Below, one piece after another: positions 19,046 through 28,227 of a DNA stretch of 64,000 bases (positions are counted from its first letter, which is position 1; each line of letters starts with the position of its first letter). The notes below the pieces were generated by a model that saw only the letters and a list, made by a program, of their open reading frames with translations, had not been told where the DNA came from and did no database searches. The position numbers were made by a program, and so were the translations under genes. The stretch is from NCBI RefSeq assembly GCF_027257845.1, contig NZ_JAPVOT010000003.1, positions 124,001-188,000 of the forward strand, in the 5' to 3' direction. Origin of the DNA: Alteromonas sp. BMJM2 (GTDB taxonomy: Bacteria > Pseudomonadota > Gammaproteobacteria > Enterobacterales > Alteromonadaceae).

Positions 19046-19756
19046 TTGAAAATATTAGTCGCGTTAACCAGTATCCTTGGCTTTTTGATGGTTGTATTGC
19101 CTGGCCCTTTGTATCAGTACGCAGGTGTAGGCTTAGGTACAGCATTTACATCTTTACGTTACGGAGTTTATGTTGGCGGTGCCGCTCTTATCCTTATCGT
19201 GCTGCAGGTGATCATAAATCGTAAAAATATTAGCTGGGGTAGCACTATCGTATATGCTGTTTTAGCGTTAATTGCGGTTGCAATGCCAGTCAGCATGATG
19301 AGCAAGGCAAGCACTGTTCCGCCTATTCACGACATTACCACTGATGTTACAAATCCACCTGAGTTTGTTGCTATTGCACCACTTCGCGAAGGCGCGCCAA
19401 ACGATGTTAATTACGAAGGCGGCGATATTACTAAGCAGCAATTAGAAGCGTATCCAGAAATTAAAACGCAGCTACTTCCGCAGCCTGTAAGTGAAGTATA
19501 CGTTGCTGCAGAAAAAGCCATTGCTACCCTCGGATGGGACAACGTTACCGCTGGCGCCCTGCCTAACACGCTTGAAGCCACCGATACAACTACATGGTTT
19601 GGCTTTAAAGACGATGTAGTAATCAGGCTGACAGAAAAAGGCGACAACACGCTTGTTGATGTTCGTAGTAAGTCTCGAGTAGGCAAAAGTGACTTAGGTA
19701 AAAATGCAGAACGCATTAATGCCTTTATGGCAGAGCTTAGAAAGCAGCTTGGCTAA
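19046..19756 (+). CDS. DUF1499 membrane protein
   Basis: A 236-residue protein with three hydrophobic segments (about 4-24, 42-60, 68-86) and a soluble C-terminal domain (about 105-235) matching DUF1499: YPEIKTQLLPQPVSEVYVAAEKAIATLGW, then an acidic edge, TTWFGFKDDVVIRL, and VDVRSKSRVGKSDLGKNAERI. The start is TTG; ggag lies five bases before it, and the nearby ATG runs into a stop after four codons. Function unknown. It is followed by a strong terminator. Confidence 0.82.
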   Translation: MKILVALTSILGFLMVVLPGPLYQYAGVGLGTAFTSLRYGVYVGGAALILIVLQVIINRKNISWGSTIVYAVLALIAVAMPVSMMSKASTVPPIHDITTDVTNPPEFVAIAPLREGAPNDVNYEGGDITKQQLEAYPEIKTQLLPQPVSEVYVAAEKAIATLGWDNVTAGALPNTLEATDTTTWFGFKDDVVIRLTEKGDNTLVDVRSKSRVGKSDLGKNAERINAFMAELRKQLG

Positions 19757-19843
19757 GCCAGTGACAGAACGCACTAACCTAGAATAAATAGTTGAAATAT
19801 AAGCATTAAAATAAGTTTAGCGTTATAATAGCTAATCTATAAA

Positions 19844-19875
19844 AGCTCGGTTTGCTCAGCAAGGCGGGCTTTTTT
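19844..19875 (+). terminator. Rho-independent terminator after DUF1499 gene
   Basis: Stem agctcggtttgc (19844-19855 region) pairs with gcaaggcgggct with one mismatch and two G-T pairs, loop of three, followed by a run of T residues. Confidence 0.8.
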
Positions 19876-19994
19876 AATGTCTGTTGTACAGGCCTGTGCG
19901 TTTTAAGCTGAGTAAAACAAACACATTTTATTTGCATCTAAAGCATCGCATCAGACGTTTTACTACTGAACTTGTTTTTGCTTTAAGGATAATC

Positions 19995-22073
19995 ATGGCC
20001 TCAGGTTATGCAATTTCAGCGCTATCTCTAAGCGTTGCATCAATACTATACGCGCCCCCCTCTTTTGCACTCGCCTTTGCACTCGATGATCCAGCAGAAG
20101 GCGATATCGAACACATACGCGTGAACGGTGATATGTCTCAGAAAAGTGGCGAATTTGTGTCTGCATCCCAAGGCTGGGTTTCAGGCGATACGTTACTTGA
20201 GCGCCCCATGTTGCGCACGGGCGAAATGCTTGAATTCATACCTGGCATGATGGTGACTCAGCATAGCGGCTCGGGCAAAGCGAATCAGTATTTTTTGCGA
20301 GGTTTTAACTTAGACCACGGCACCGACTTTACTGTTAGCGTTGACGGCATGCCTATCAATATGCGTAGCCATGGTCATGGGCAAGGCTACAGCGACCTTA
20401 ACTTTGTGATCCCCGAAATGGTGGATAACTTGAGTTACTTTAAAGGCACCTACTATGCCAATATTGGCGACTTCTCTAGTGCCGGTGGTGCATTTTTCAA
20501 TTTAAAAGATTCTCTTGACGACAATCGTCTATTTTTTACCCTTGGTAAATACGGCTATCAGCGACTTGCAACACTAAACCACGCCGACATTGGCGAAGGT
20601 AAGGCTATTGCCGCGTTTGAGTACCAGACATACGATGGACCATGGACTGATATCAACGAAGATGTGCGAAAAAAGAATGCCAACATTCGCTATATTACGC
20701 CCTTGTTCGACGGTGAGTTAACGGTAACGGGAATGGCATACGACAACAGCTGGAACGGGGCCGACCAAGTACCTGCCCGCGCTATCGAGAGCGGCCTAAT
20801 CGACCGCCTTGGCTCTATTGACACCGACGTTGGTGGAGAGTCTTCACGCTATTCACTGTCGGCAAACTATACCAGCGATGGCATTAACGCCTCGTTTTAT
20901 GCCATTGATACTGATTTGACGCTTTTTTCTAACTTTACCTATTTCTTAGATAACCCAGAAACGGGAGACCAGTTCGAACAAGCAGACGATCGGCAAATTT
21001 ATGGTGGTGAAATATTTACCACGGTACCACTGGCGGTAACCGATGGCAGTACCATTACCATGGGCGCTCAATGGCGCTTCGACGATATTGAGAATGTAGG
21101 CCTTTATCGCACACAGAATTTGCAACGTGTAGGCACGATTAGAGAAGACGCCATAAAAAGCAGTAGCTATTCCTTATTTGCACAGTCAAACATACTGCTT
21201 TCAGACGCTCTTAGCCTATCTCTCGGTGGTCGTTACGATTACTTAGATGTGGATGTTACAAGCGACCTTGCGGCAAATAGCGGTGAAGAAAGTGATGGCC
21301 TATTCACGCTAAAAGCAGCGCTAAAATACGCCGTTACCGACGACATCACAGCGTTTGCTAACATTGGTCAAGGCTTTCATTCTAATGACGCCCGCGGTGC
21401 AACCATTACCATCGACCCTGTAAGTTCAGAGCCAATACCGGCATCACCATTATTGGTCAAATCGTTAGGTTATGAGACAGGTATTAACTATACAGACGGA
21501 AGAACCTTCAACGTATCTGCCGCATTATGGCGATTAGAGCTAGACAGCGAGTTGCTGTATGTAGGTGATGCAGGCTTTACCGAGCCAAGCCGTCCATCAG
21601 AGCGCCACGGTATTGAGATAAGCGCGTACTACTGGATAAGCCACCACCTTACCACCGATATTGAAGCGGCCTATACCAATGCCCGCTTCAGCGATAGGGT
21701 TGAGGGCGAAGGACGTCATATTGATGGCACTGTTCCCGGCGTGGTTAGCGCAGGGGCGACCTACTATCAAAATAGCGACCAATTGGGAATGAGCTATACA
21801 CTTCGCGCTCGCTACTTAAGCTCGCGAACGGTAGAAAGCTTTGATGAAGTTTCTCCGCCAGCAACGTTTTTACTCAATGCCCAAGTCGCCTACCGCCAGC
21901 CAACGTGGGACGTCACCCTTGAAGTGTTAAACGCATTGGATAGCGACGATCACGATATTGACTATTTCTATGCATCACGGCTACCTGGCGAACCTGAAGA
22001 AGGCATTGAAGATTTGCATTATCACCCCGTAGAGCCTCGCAACGTGCGCGTTACGTTCTCTTTGCGGTATTAG
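19995..22073 (+). CDS. TonB-dependent outer-membrane receptor
   Basis: Outer-membrane active-transport receptor, about 692 residues from this start. The ATG at 19995 has aagga at the right distance and opens a normal signal peptide ending near SFALAFA; the longer frame begins at a TTG. A plug domain follows (about 55-170: GDTLLERPMLRTGEMLEFIPGM, NQYFLRGFNLDHGTDF, VDGMPINMRSHGHGQGYSDL) and then a 22-strand barrel ending in NVRVTFSLRY, with a terminal aromatic residue. The HGHGQGYSDLNF segment is shared by a group of proteobacterial receptors whose ligand I do not know. Downstream genes may be co-expressed but do not reveal the cargo. Confidence 0.9.
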   Translation: MASGYAISALSLSVASILYAPPSFALAFALDDPAEGDIEHIRVNGDMSQKSGEFVSASQGWVSGDTLLERPMLRTGEMLEFIPGMMVTQHSGSGKANQYFLRGFNLDHGTDFTVSVDGMPINMRSHGHGQGYSDLNFVIPEMVDNLSYFKGTYYANIGDFSSAGGAFFNLKDSLDDNRLFFTLGKYGYQRLATLNHADIGEGKAIAAFEYQTYDGPWTDINEDVRKKNANIRYITPLFDGELTVTGMAYDNSWNGADQVPARAIESGLIDRLGSIDTDVGGESSRYSLSANYTSDGINASFYAIDTDLTLFSNFTYFLDNPETGDQFEQADDRQIYGGEIFTTVPLAVTDGSTITMGAQWRFDDIENVGLYRTQNLQRVGTIREDAIKSSSYSLFAQSNILLSDALSLSLGGRYDYLDVDVTSDLAANSGEESDGLFTLKAALKYAVTDDITAFANIGQGFHSNDARGATITIDPVSSEPIPASPLLVKSLGYETGINYTDGRTFNVSAALWRLELDSELLYVGDAGFTEPSRPSERHGIEISAYYWISHHLTTDIEAAYTNARFSDRVEGEGRHIDGTVPGVVSAGATYYQNSDQLGMSYTLRARYLSSRTVESFDEVSPPATFLLNAQVAYRQPTWDVTLEVLNALDSDDHDIDYFYASRLPGEPEEGIEDLHYHPVEPRNVRVTFSLRY

Positions 22074-22207
22074 AAGCCCTGTTAAAACGGAAAACACTAC
22101 CCCGCTCTCTCACTCACATTAATTATTTGTTAATATGCTTTTTAAACGTGACTGAACCACGTACTCTCGCACTGGATTCAGAAGTTAATTATTAGAATAG
22201 GCTAGCT

Positions 22208-22831
22208 ATGAAATGGATATGTCGTAACGGCGTTTTAGCCTTAATTTGGGCTGCTTTGAGCACTGCCTCATGGGCTACGATAGCCGCAAGTGTTAACGAA
22301 AGTGCTGTGGCTCACGCTGAAACCGTCTCTTCGACTCAGTATGCTGAGCCGACTGAGCCATTAGCGTTTAGTGGCGCAACGGTGAGAAAACGCTTTTTCT
22401 TTAGTGTGTATAAAATTAGCCACTTTATGGCTTGGCCTCTAGAGACTCCCGATAATCCTGATGAACTCATCAAACTGATTGCTTCTGGGCAGTTTTCACA
22501 GCGAGTAGAGATAGAATTTCTGCGAGATGTCTCTCGCGAACAAGTTGAAGAGGCGTTAATGGACGGCATAGAGCGCAATAACCCTGATGTCGACTTGAGT
22601 AACATCAAGACCGAAATAATGCGATTATCAGATGGTTTTGATAACGATATTACTGAAAATTCGCGGTTAGTATTATCGCGTGTGAATGTGGGTAAACTTA
22701 TAGTATATTTCAATGAGCGAAAAATCGTTGAAACAGATAACAGCGAGCTTACAAGAGCCCTGTGGTCAATATGGTTTGGTCAAGAGCCAATAGTAGATAA
22801 TAAAGCATTGATAGCAAATCAACTGCAATAA
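22208..22831 (+). CDS. Periplasmic chalcone-isomerase-fold protein
   Basis: Exported 207-residue protein with an N-terminal signal (about 1-25). The mature part matches the bacterial chalcone-isomerase-like family: SGATVRKRFFFSVYKISHFMAW, then a region of helices and strands (FLRDVSREQVEEALMDGI) and the closing ALWSIWFGQEPIVDNK motif. Bacterial members are not thought to act on plant chalcones; they are fold homologues with unknown ligands, perhaps fatty-acid-like. The 18-base gap to the next gene suggests an operon. Confidence 0.75.
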   Translation: MKWICRNGVLALIWAALSTASWATIAASVNESAVAHAETVSSTQYAEPTEPLAFSGATVRKRFFFSVYKISHFMAWPLETPDNPDELIKLIASGQFSQRVEIEFLRDVSREQVEEALMDGIERNNPDVDLSNIKTEIMRLSDGFDNDITENSRLVLSRVNVGKLIVYFNERKIVETDNSELTRALWSIWFGQEPIVDNKALIANQLQ

Positions 22832-22849
22832 GTATAATGAGGCGATTGA

Positions 22850-23671
22850 GTGAAGGTTGTAAAAGGCAGTATACGTTGTAATAGATTCCTTGTTCCCTAC
22901 CGCATTTATGGAGACAAGCCAAATACTATTGTATGCATTAGCGGTGCAAAACAAACCATGGCAGTATGGCGAAGTTTTGTTAAGCGCTTTGTACCCTCTT
23001 TCTCTGTCGTTGTATTTGATCTGCCCGGCACCGGTCGCGCAGAAATACTTTCAGGCGCTCCACAAGTGACTTTTGAAGAGCAGCAACAAGTACTGCTTGA
23101 TGTTATTGAAGACACCGCGAAAACTGACAAAGTGGTACTTGCCGCAGCGTCATGGGGCACTATATTAGCGGCATACATTGCAGCAAAATATCCAACTAAA
23201 ATTGAAAAAATGATATTGGGAAGCTTTGGTGTCTCTACCAACGACACTATTTTAGAGCTTATTCACCGCGGACAATCGGCATTTAAAACCGGTGATGTTG
23301 AAAACATTGCACCTTTGATGATTGAGTGTTTTGGTCAATATATTCCTGAATCGCAGAAGCAACAAATGATCAGCCAATTCTCAAATATGAATGAGAAAGA
23401 ATTGCTCAATTTCTACGAGCACTGTGAGTTTGTAAAAACCAGTCGAGACATTAGCAAGCTAATTAACTTACGTGAAATTGAAGCAAAAACCCTCGTTATT
23501 TGCGGTGAGCATGACACCATTTTAGACCACGAAGGTATTCGTGCGGCCGTGACTAAAATTCCCAATTGCGTGTATAAACTCGTACCGGATACTGGCCACT
23601 TCTTGCATTGGGAAAAGCCATCAATTCTAGACACTTACAGTAATTTTCTTCACTCTACAGAAAGTGCGTAA
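22850..23671 (+). CDS. Alpha/beta hydrolase
   Basis: A 273-residue alpha/beta hydrolase. The nucleophile is in AAASWGT, the acid in CGEHDTILDHEG, and the histidine in DTGHFLHWEKP. The lid section (about 125-205) is helical. It starts at a GTG with gagg seven bases before it. No signal peptide. The gap to the chalcone-isomerase-fold gene is 18 bases, so they are probably co-transcribed. Substrate unknown; haloalkane, ester and C-C bond hydrolases share this layout. Confidence 0.8.
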   Translation: MKVVKGSIRCNRFLVPYRIYGDKPNTIVCISGAKQTMAVWRSFVKRFVPSFSVVVFDLPGTGRAEILSGAPQVTFEEQQQVLLDVIEDTAKTDKVVLAAASWGTILAAYIAAKYPTKIEKMILGSFGVSTNDTILELIHRGQSAFKTGDVENIAPLMIECFGQYIPESQKQQMISQFSNMNEKELLNFYEHCEFVKTSRDISKLINLREIEAKTLVICGEHDTILDHEGIRAAVTKIPNCVYKLVPDTGHFLHWEKPSILDTYSNFLHSTESA

Positions 23672-23685
23672 AACCTACCGCAATG

Positions 23686-23736
23686 AAAGGCGAAGCCTCG
23701 GGGTCACTTAACTTCAGGGATTACGCCTTTTTTTTT
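23686..23736 (+). terminator. Possible terminator after alpha/beta hydrolase
   Basis: aaaggcg (23686-23692) can pair with cgccttt (23724-23730), followed by a nine-T run. The loop is long (about 31 bases), so the call rests mainly on the T-run. Confidence 0.4.
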
Positions 23737-23970
23737 GGTTACCACCGCTGCACTCATCTCTCGACACTGAACCCTCAACAAATTCTTGATTCACAGAACA
23801 ACTAAATCGTGATAACCCCTGCGTTCATCGCAGCCTCATTGACTGTTCAATTTACACGCTACAGTATAAGAGCATCAAAGAAGAGAAAAGCTATCTCGAA
23901 AATTTCTAATAAGACATGTTAGCGAGAAGTCGCCATAAACAATAAGATCAAAAACGATAAGGGAACACTC

Positions 23971-26850
23971 ATGCAATCCATCACAAAGTGGTTCACGCTA
24001 TTGCTAGGGCTGGCCGTTATGCCCGCTTACTCAGCAATATTAATGAAACCAATTAACGACCCAGATTTAGCGTATTCTGGCGAGTTACTTTCTGGCACTT
24101 ATAATCAGCAAATAACCCATCCCGATACCTTGCTCGGCTTTCCCATTGGCTCTCGTGTTGCCGACCCAGCGCAAATACACAGTGCTGTGATGCATTGGGC
24201 TGAGCAAAGCGATAGGTTGCATGTAGTCGAGTATGCGCGCACCCATGAAGGTCGCCCACTGATTGCCGCGTTTATATCAACACCGGCGTTACTCAGTGAG
24301 CTTGATACTATTAAAAGTAATATCGATAAGCTTGCTAACCCGTTAAATACCAGCGATAGCCAAGCCAGCAACATCATCGATTCACTGCCCGCCGTTGCCT
24401 GGATGGCATACTCTATTCACGGCAATGAAACATCAGGCGCAGATGCAGCATTAACCGCTATCTATCATCTGATTGCCAGCGAAGACAAAGACGTAGAAGC
24501 GCTGCTTGATGACATGGTGGTTGTTATTGACCCTATGATGAACCCTGACGGCCGCGCTCGATTTGCCAAATCACTAGAGCAGTATCGCGGCACGGCACCC
24601 AATGTTGACGACCAGTCGTTGTTGCACCGTGGTGACTGGCCTTACGGCAGAACAAATCACTACTTTTTTGATTTAAACCGAGATTTCTTTTATCTAACGC
24701 AGCCTGAAACCGTCGGTCGCGTTGAAATGATCAACGACTGGCGGCCCCAGCTCATGATTGATGGTCATGAAATGGGAAGCCAAGACACCTATCTGATGGG
24801 CCCACCGCGCCAACCATTAAATCAAAACATCGACCCTAATTTGCAAAAATGGGCAAAAACCTTTGCCCGTGATCAGTCTGCCGCTTTTGATGAGAAAGGC
24901 TGGCGCTACTACACCGGCGAATGGTTTGAAAACTGGTACCCAGGCTATTCAAACTACTCTGAATATCGCGGCACCATGCACATTCTTTACGAGCAATCTC
25001 GTATGGCTGAAGACGGCGTGCGTCGACCTGAAGGCACCGTGCAAACCTACATCGAATCGGTGCATCATCAGTTTATATCCACCCTTGCCAACCTCAAGAC
25101 GTTGGATAAAAACAGTAAAGCCATGTACCAAGATTACTGGCAGGGCCGTAAGAACAACCTTGCCTCTAAAGGGAAGTTTGCCAACCGCACCTACGTGATC
25201 ATGGCGAATGACAACATTGGCAGAACCGACGCATTGGTAAGCCGTTTGTTGGCTCAAGATATCAAGGTGTATATTACCGATAAAGATATGGAAGTTAACG
25301 AGGCCACCACGCATTTAGGCGACGTAAAAGAAGATATTGTTATTCCCAAAGGCAGTATTGTTGTGCCTAATCGTCAAGCCGAGGCGCCGTTAATTGCTGC
25401 CATCATGGAGTTTGACGCAGGTGTCAACAACGCCGTATTACTGGAAGAGCGCCAGAAAACCTTGCGTGACGGTTCATCGCTAATGTATGACACCACTGCA
25501 TGGAATTTAACCATGATGTACGGTCTAGAAAGTGTCACTGTGCCAGAGCACCTTACTAGTAATATGAGCCTGTATAAGCCAAGTACCCACACGCATACAT
25601 TACTTGATAATGCTATTGCATGGATGGTAGACGGTGCAGACGATAGATCTGTCGCCTTTGCTGCAAGGTTGATGGAACGCGGCATCCACGTTCGTTATAT
25701 AGACCGCGAATCAGAGTTTGAAAACACGGTTTTCAATCGAGGCTCTATTGCGGTAACTGTCACCGATAACCCCAATACAGAAAACCTTGCAAGCCTATTA
25801 AAGCAAACCGCCGATGAGCTTATGGTGTCGGTAACCGCCACAACAAGCGGCTTTGGCGAGGGCGAGTTACCTGAGTGGGGAGGCAAGCATTTTGATCTTC
25901 TTACTCGGCCCCAGGTGGCTATTTTAAGCCACGGCAATATGTCTAGCTATGATGTGGGCGCAACTTGGTACAGCATCGATGCTAATTTGGGCATTCGCCA
26001 CAGCCAAATAGACGTTAACTCTTTAAATCGTACTGACTTGCGTCGTTACAATGTCATTGTTCTTCCCACCAGCTATGGAGCACTAGATAAATCTAAGCAG
26101 GCGCTTTTAGATGAATGGGTTAACAACGGCGGAACGCTTATCGCTCACGGCAGAAGTGCGGCAGCGTTAGCGGGTAAAGATGGCATAGCCAATGTGAAAA
26201 TCATTGAGAATAGCTTTGAGAAGGCGCTCGATTACGATATTTCTTTAAACCGTGAATATATGGCGAGTTTAAACAAGGTAGATACCAAGGCAGCAATGTC
26301 TCATACCTTAAATGCAGACTTTGCCTTTCCATGGGACGATTTACCTAAACCGCTTAAAGAGGAAGAGCTAACCCGCCGCGATAAATGGTTAAGCCATTTT
26401 ATGCCAAGTGGCGCTATGGTAGCCGGCAGAACCGACCAACAGCATTGGCTAACAGCCGGCACCCCTGAAGTATTGCCATTACTTTACAGCAATCAACCGC
26501 TACTTATGTCGGCAGATAATAGCGAAGCTGTGGTTAGAGCGGGCGTATTTAGCCCAAGTCCTAACAAGAAAAAAGAGGATAGTGAGAGTAAGAAAAACGC
26601 CGATCGCTGGTTCACACTGCCACAAGATAAAGCGCTTAACGTTCGCATGAGTGGCTTACTGTGGCCAGAAGCTCAGCAGCGTATTGCGAATACGGCTTAC
26701 TTAACTCGCGAACGCAGTGGTAAAGGGCAAATTATTTTGTTTTCAGGCCAACCTAACTTCCGTGGCGCTGCATTAGGTACCAACAGGTTACTGCTTAATG
26801 CTATTGTTTATGGTCCAGGCTTGGGTAGTCAAAAACACGTAAGCTTGTAA
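23971..26850 (+). CDS. Secreted M14-family zinc carboxypeptidase with C-terminal amidotransferase-like domain
   Basis: Exported metallopeptidase of 959 residues; signal peptide about 1-22. Zinc ligands are His150 and Glu153 in YSIHGNETSG and His266 in DGHEMGS. The NPDGRARF and DLNRDF motifs typical of M14 peptidases are at about 191 and 234. A second part, from about 640 (RPQVAILSHGNMSSYDVGATWYSI, YNVIVLPTSYGAL, WVNNGGTLIAHG), has the layout of a class I glutamine-amidotransferase-like fold without an obvious nucleophile. Related large M14 proteins act on peptide ends in the periplasm or medium. It is followed by a strong terminator, and the gene stands alone. Confidence 0.85.
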   Translation: MQSITKWFTLLLGLAVMPAYSAILMKPINDPDLAYSGELLSGTYNQQITHPDTLLGFPIGSRVADPAQIHSAVMHWAEQSDRLHVVEYARTHEGRPLIAAFISTPALLSELDTIKSNIDKLANPLNTSDSQASNIIDSLPAVAWMAYSIHGNETSGADAALTAIYHLIASEDKDVEALLDDMVVVIDPMMNPDGRARFAKSLEQYRGTAPNVDDQSLLHRGDWPYGRTNHYFFDLNRDFFYLTQPETVGRVEMINDWRPQLMIDGHEMGSQDTYLMGPPRQPLNQNIDPNLQKWAKTFARDQSAAFDEKGWRYYTGEWFENWYPGYSNYSEYRGTMHILYEQSRMAEDGVRRPEGTVQTYIESVHHQFISTLANLKTLDKNSKAMYQDYWQGRKNNLASKGKFANRTYVIMANDNIGRTDALVSRLLAQDIKVYITDKDMEVNEATTHLGDVKEDIVIPKGSIVVPNRQAEAPLIAAIMEFDAGVNNAVLLEERQKTLRDGSSLMYDTTAWNLTMMYGLESVTVPEHLTSNMSLYKPSTHTHTLLDNAIAWMVDGADDRSVAFAARLMERGIHVRYIDRESEFENTVFNRGSIAVTVTDNPNTENLASLLKQTADELMVSVTATTSGFGEGELPEWGGKHFDLLTRPQVAILSHGNMSSYDVGATWYSIDANLGIRHSQIDVNSLNRTDLRRYNVIVLPTSYGALDKSKQALLDEWVNNGGTLIAHGRSAAALAGKDGIANVKIIENSFEKALDYDISLNREYMASLNKVDTKAAMSHTLNADFAFPWDDLPKPLKEEELTRRDKWLSHFMPSGAMVAGRTDQQHWLTAGTPEVLPLLYSNQPLLMSADNSEAVVRAGVFSPSPNKKKEDSESKKNADRWFTLPQDKALNVRMSGLLWPEAQQRIANTAYLTRERSGKGQIILFSGQPNFRGAALGTNRLLLNAIVYGPGLGSQKHVSL

Positions 26851-26860
26851 AAGAAGTAAC

Positions 26861-26896
26861 AAAAAAAGAAAGGGGCAAAATGGCCCCTTTCTTTTT
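26861..26896 (+). terminator. Rho-independent terminator of M14 peptidase gene
   Basis: Nine-bp perfect stem gaaaggggc/gccccttTC (26868-26876 with 26883-26891), with an A-run before and five T residues after. The flanking A/T runs could make it work on both strands. Confidence 0.85.
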
Positions 26897-27039
26897 CCTC
26901 GACGTCGTAAATTTTTTAGCGCGCACGCCAAACTGCGATGGTCATTCCAACCTACAGTGATAAAAAACCCCCTACTGATAAGGCAAAGCTGAAAACTTTT
27001 AACTATTGTTTATTAGTAACTAGTAAAGAGTGCGCAAAT

Positions 27040-27516
27040 ATGTGTCTAGATTTTAAATTTTTTGTGTTTGTTTCTTTGATATTCTCTAACCTGGCATTTG
27101 CAAGCTCAGCAAATGAAGAGCATCACCATTGGCAACAGTCTCCCCACCACTTGTCGCTTTTAGTAGCAACAACGAATACCGATGAACACGGTGACGCATT
27201 CACGCTAGGCGTTGATTATGAATATCGCGTTAATGACTTTTTAGGAATAGGGCTAGTCGCAGAATATGCCTTTGGAGATATAGAGGCGTTCACCTATTTA
27301 GCGGTTGCCGATTTACATATTACCAATAACTTTATTGCCCAAGTCGGCCCCGGTGTAGAGTTTTTTGACGGCGAGGAAATTCCTGTGGCGCGTGTGGGTT
27401 TGCTTTACGAGTTTGAGTTATCGGGTTTTACGCTTTCACCACAACTTCATTATGACTACCATCACGATCACGACGATGCCATTGTGGCGGGCCTCGCCTT
27501 TGGCATCGCGTTTTAG
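27040..27516 (+). CDS. Small His-rich outer-membrane beta-barrel protein
   Basis: About 158 residues from the ATG at 27040. That start is preferred because it opens directly into a signal peptide (FKFFVFVSLIFSNLAFA) with an aaagag site nine bases before it; the frame extends upstream to 26938 with no signal-like sequence. The mature protein is a series of amphipathic beta strands ending in a terminal Phe, typical of a small 8-stranded outer-membrane barrel. Histidines cluster after the signal (HHHW, SPHHL) and near the end (HYDYHHDHDD), suggesting metal binding, which is inference. No family name is recognised. Confidence 0.65.
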   Translation: MCLDFKFFVFVSLIFSNLAFASSANEEHHHWQQSPHHLSLLVATTNTDEHGDAFTLGVDYEYRVNDFLGIGLVAEYAFGDIEAFTYLAVADLHITNNFIAQVGPGVEFFDGEEIPVARVGLLYEFELSGFTLSPQLHYDYHHDHDDAIVAGLAFGIAF

Positions 27517-27594
27517 AAACAAAAACTTGGCAAGCAAATTGTAAGTCTATGCTTAGTTAACTTAAACCTGAGCTAAAACGACGAGAATTTGACT

Positions 27595-27789
27595 ATGCGT
27601 TTACCCACTAAGCAACTCATCAATAAAATTGAACACCTTTCTAAAGACCTGTCTCCAGCTCAACTTGGGCGTTTTCTCGATATTATCGATGCAATGACTG
27701 CTTTAGTTGAGGATGCCGCCACGGTCGACTTAAGCCATGACAACAACGTCAAGCCATGCAAGCAGAGTACCTCATCGGTTATTCATTAG
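27595..27789 (+). CDS. Small hypothetical protein
   Basis: A possible 64-residue protein. The frame opens with a TTG at 27589 and has an ATG at 27595. The middle (LINKIEHLSKDLSPAQLGRFLDIIDAMTALVEDAA) would form two helices. The binding site is weak. No family recognised. It could be real or chance; the helical pattern argues for real. Confidence 0.45.
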   Translation: MRLPTKQLINKIEHLSKDLSPAQLGRFLDIIDAMTALVEDAATVDLSHDNNVKPCKQSTSSVIH

Positions 27790-28227
27790 CAGGTACGCCA
27801 TCGACGACAATGTTTTATTAATTGGTTTTTAAACGACTAACCATGACAAACCGTCTTGCTTTTTAGCACCGCTATTGTTATTGCGCCTTGCACGACGCAG
27901 AAATGTTAACGCAAGGCTAGCCATCCCCTTTCCCTTTATTAACTTTCAACTATCACCTTGCACAAAGTTGCTTTCAATACCCCCCTTTGGTACGTGTGAT
28001 TTTTATCGACACTCCCGTAAATCCCAAAAACATGCCTAATGTTACAGTTTAGCTTTACCTGAACAGGGGTACAGGTAAGTTATTCATTAAATAAACTTAT
28101 TTAAAAGCCATAAGTTACTGAAAAATAACATATGTGACGTTTTTATTATTATTTTGCTTAAGTACTTGCTGCTAATACCTATGTATACGAATTTATACCT
28201 TCTTATAAAAAATGCCGGGGCAACAAG
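27790..28227. other. Upstream region of the nuclease operon with two palindromes
   Basis: AT-rich stretch with no gene seen. Two clean inverted repeats lie before the nuclease: TTACCTG (28055-28061) with CAGGTAA (28072-28078), spacer 10; and TTAAATAA (28087-28094) with TTATTTAA (28097-28104), spacer 2. Both are within 175 bases of the start codon and are candidate operator sites. No regulator gene is adjacent. Confidence 0.5.

Noticed and set aside
27988..28004. Possible sigma-54 promoter before the nuclease (TGGTACG then T-rich)
   Set aside because: The TGGyACG half is fair, but the essential GC of the -12 half is missing. PEP-CTERM genes are sometimes sigma-54 controlled, so this was worth testing, but the site does not fit.
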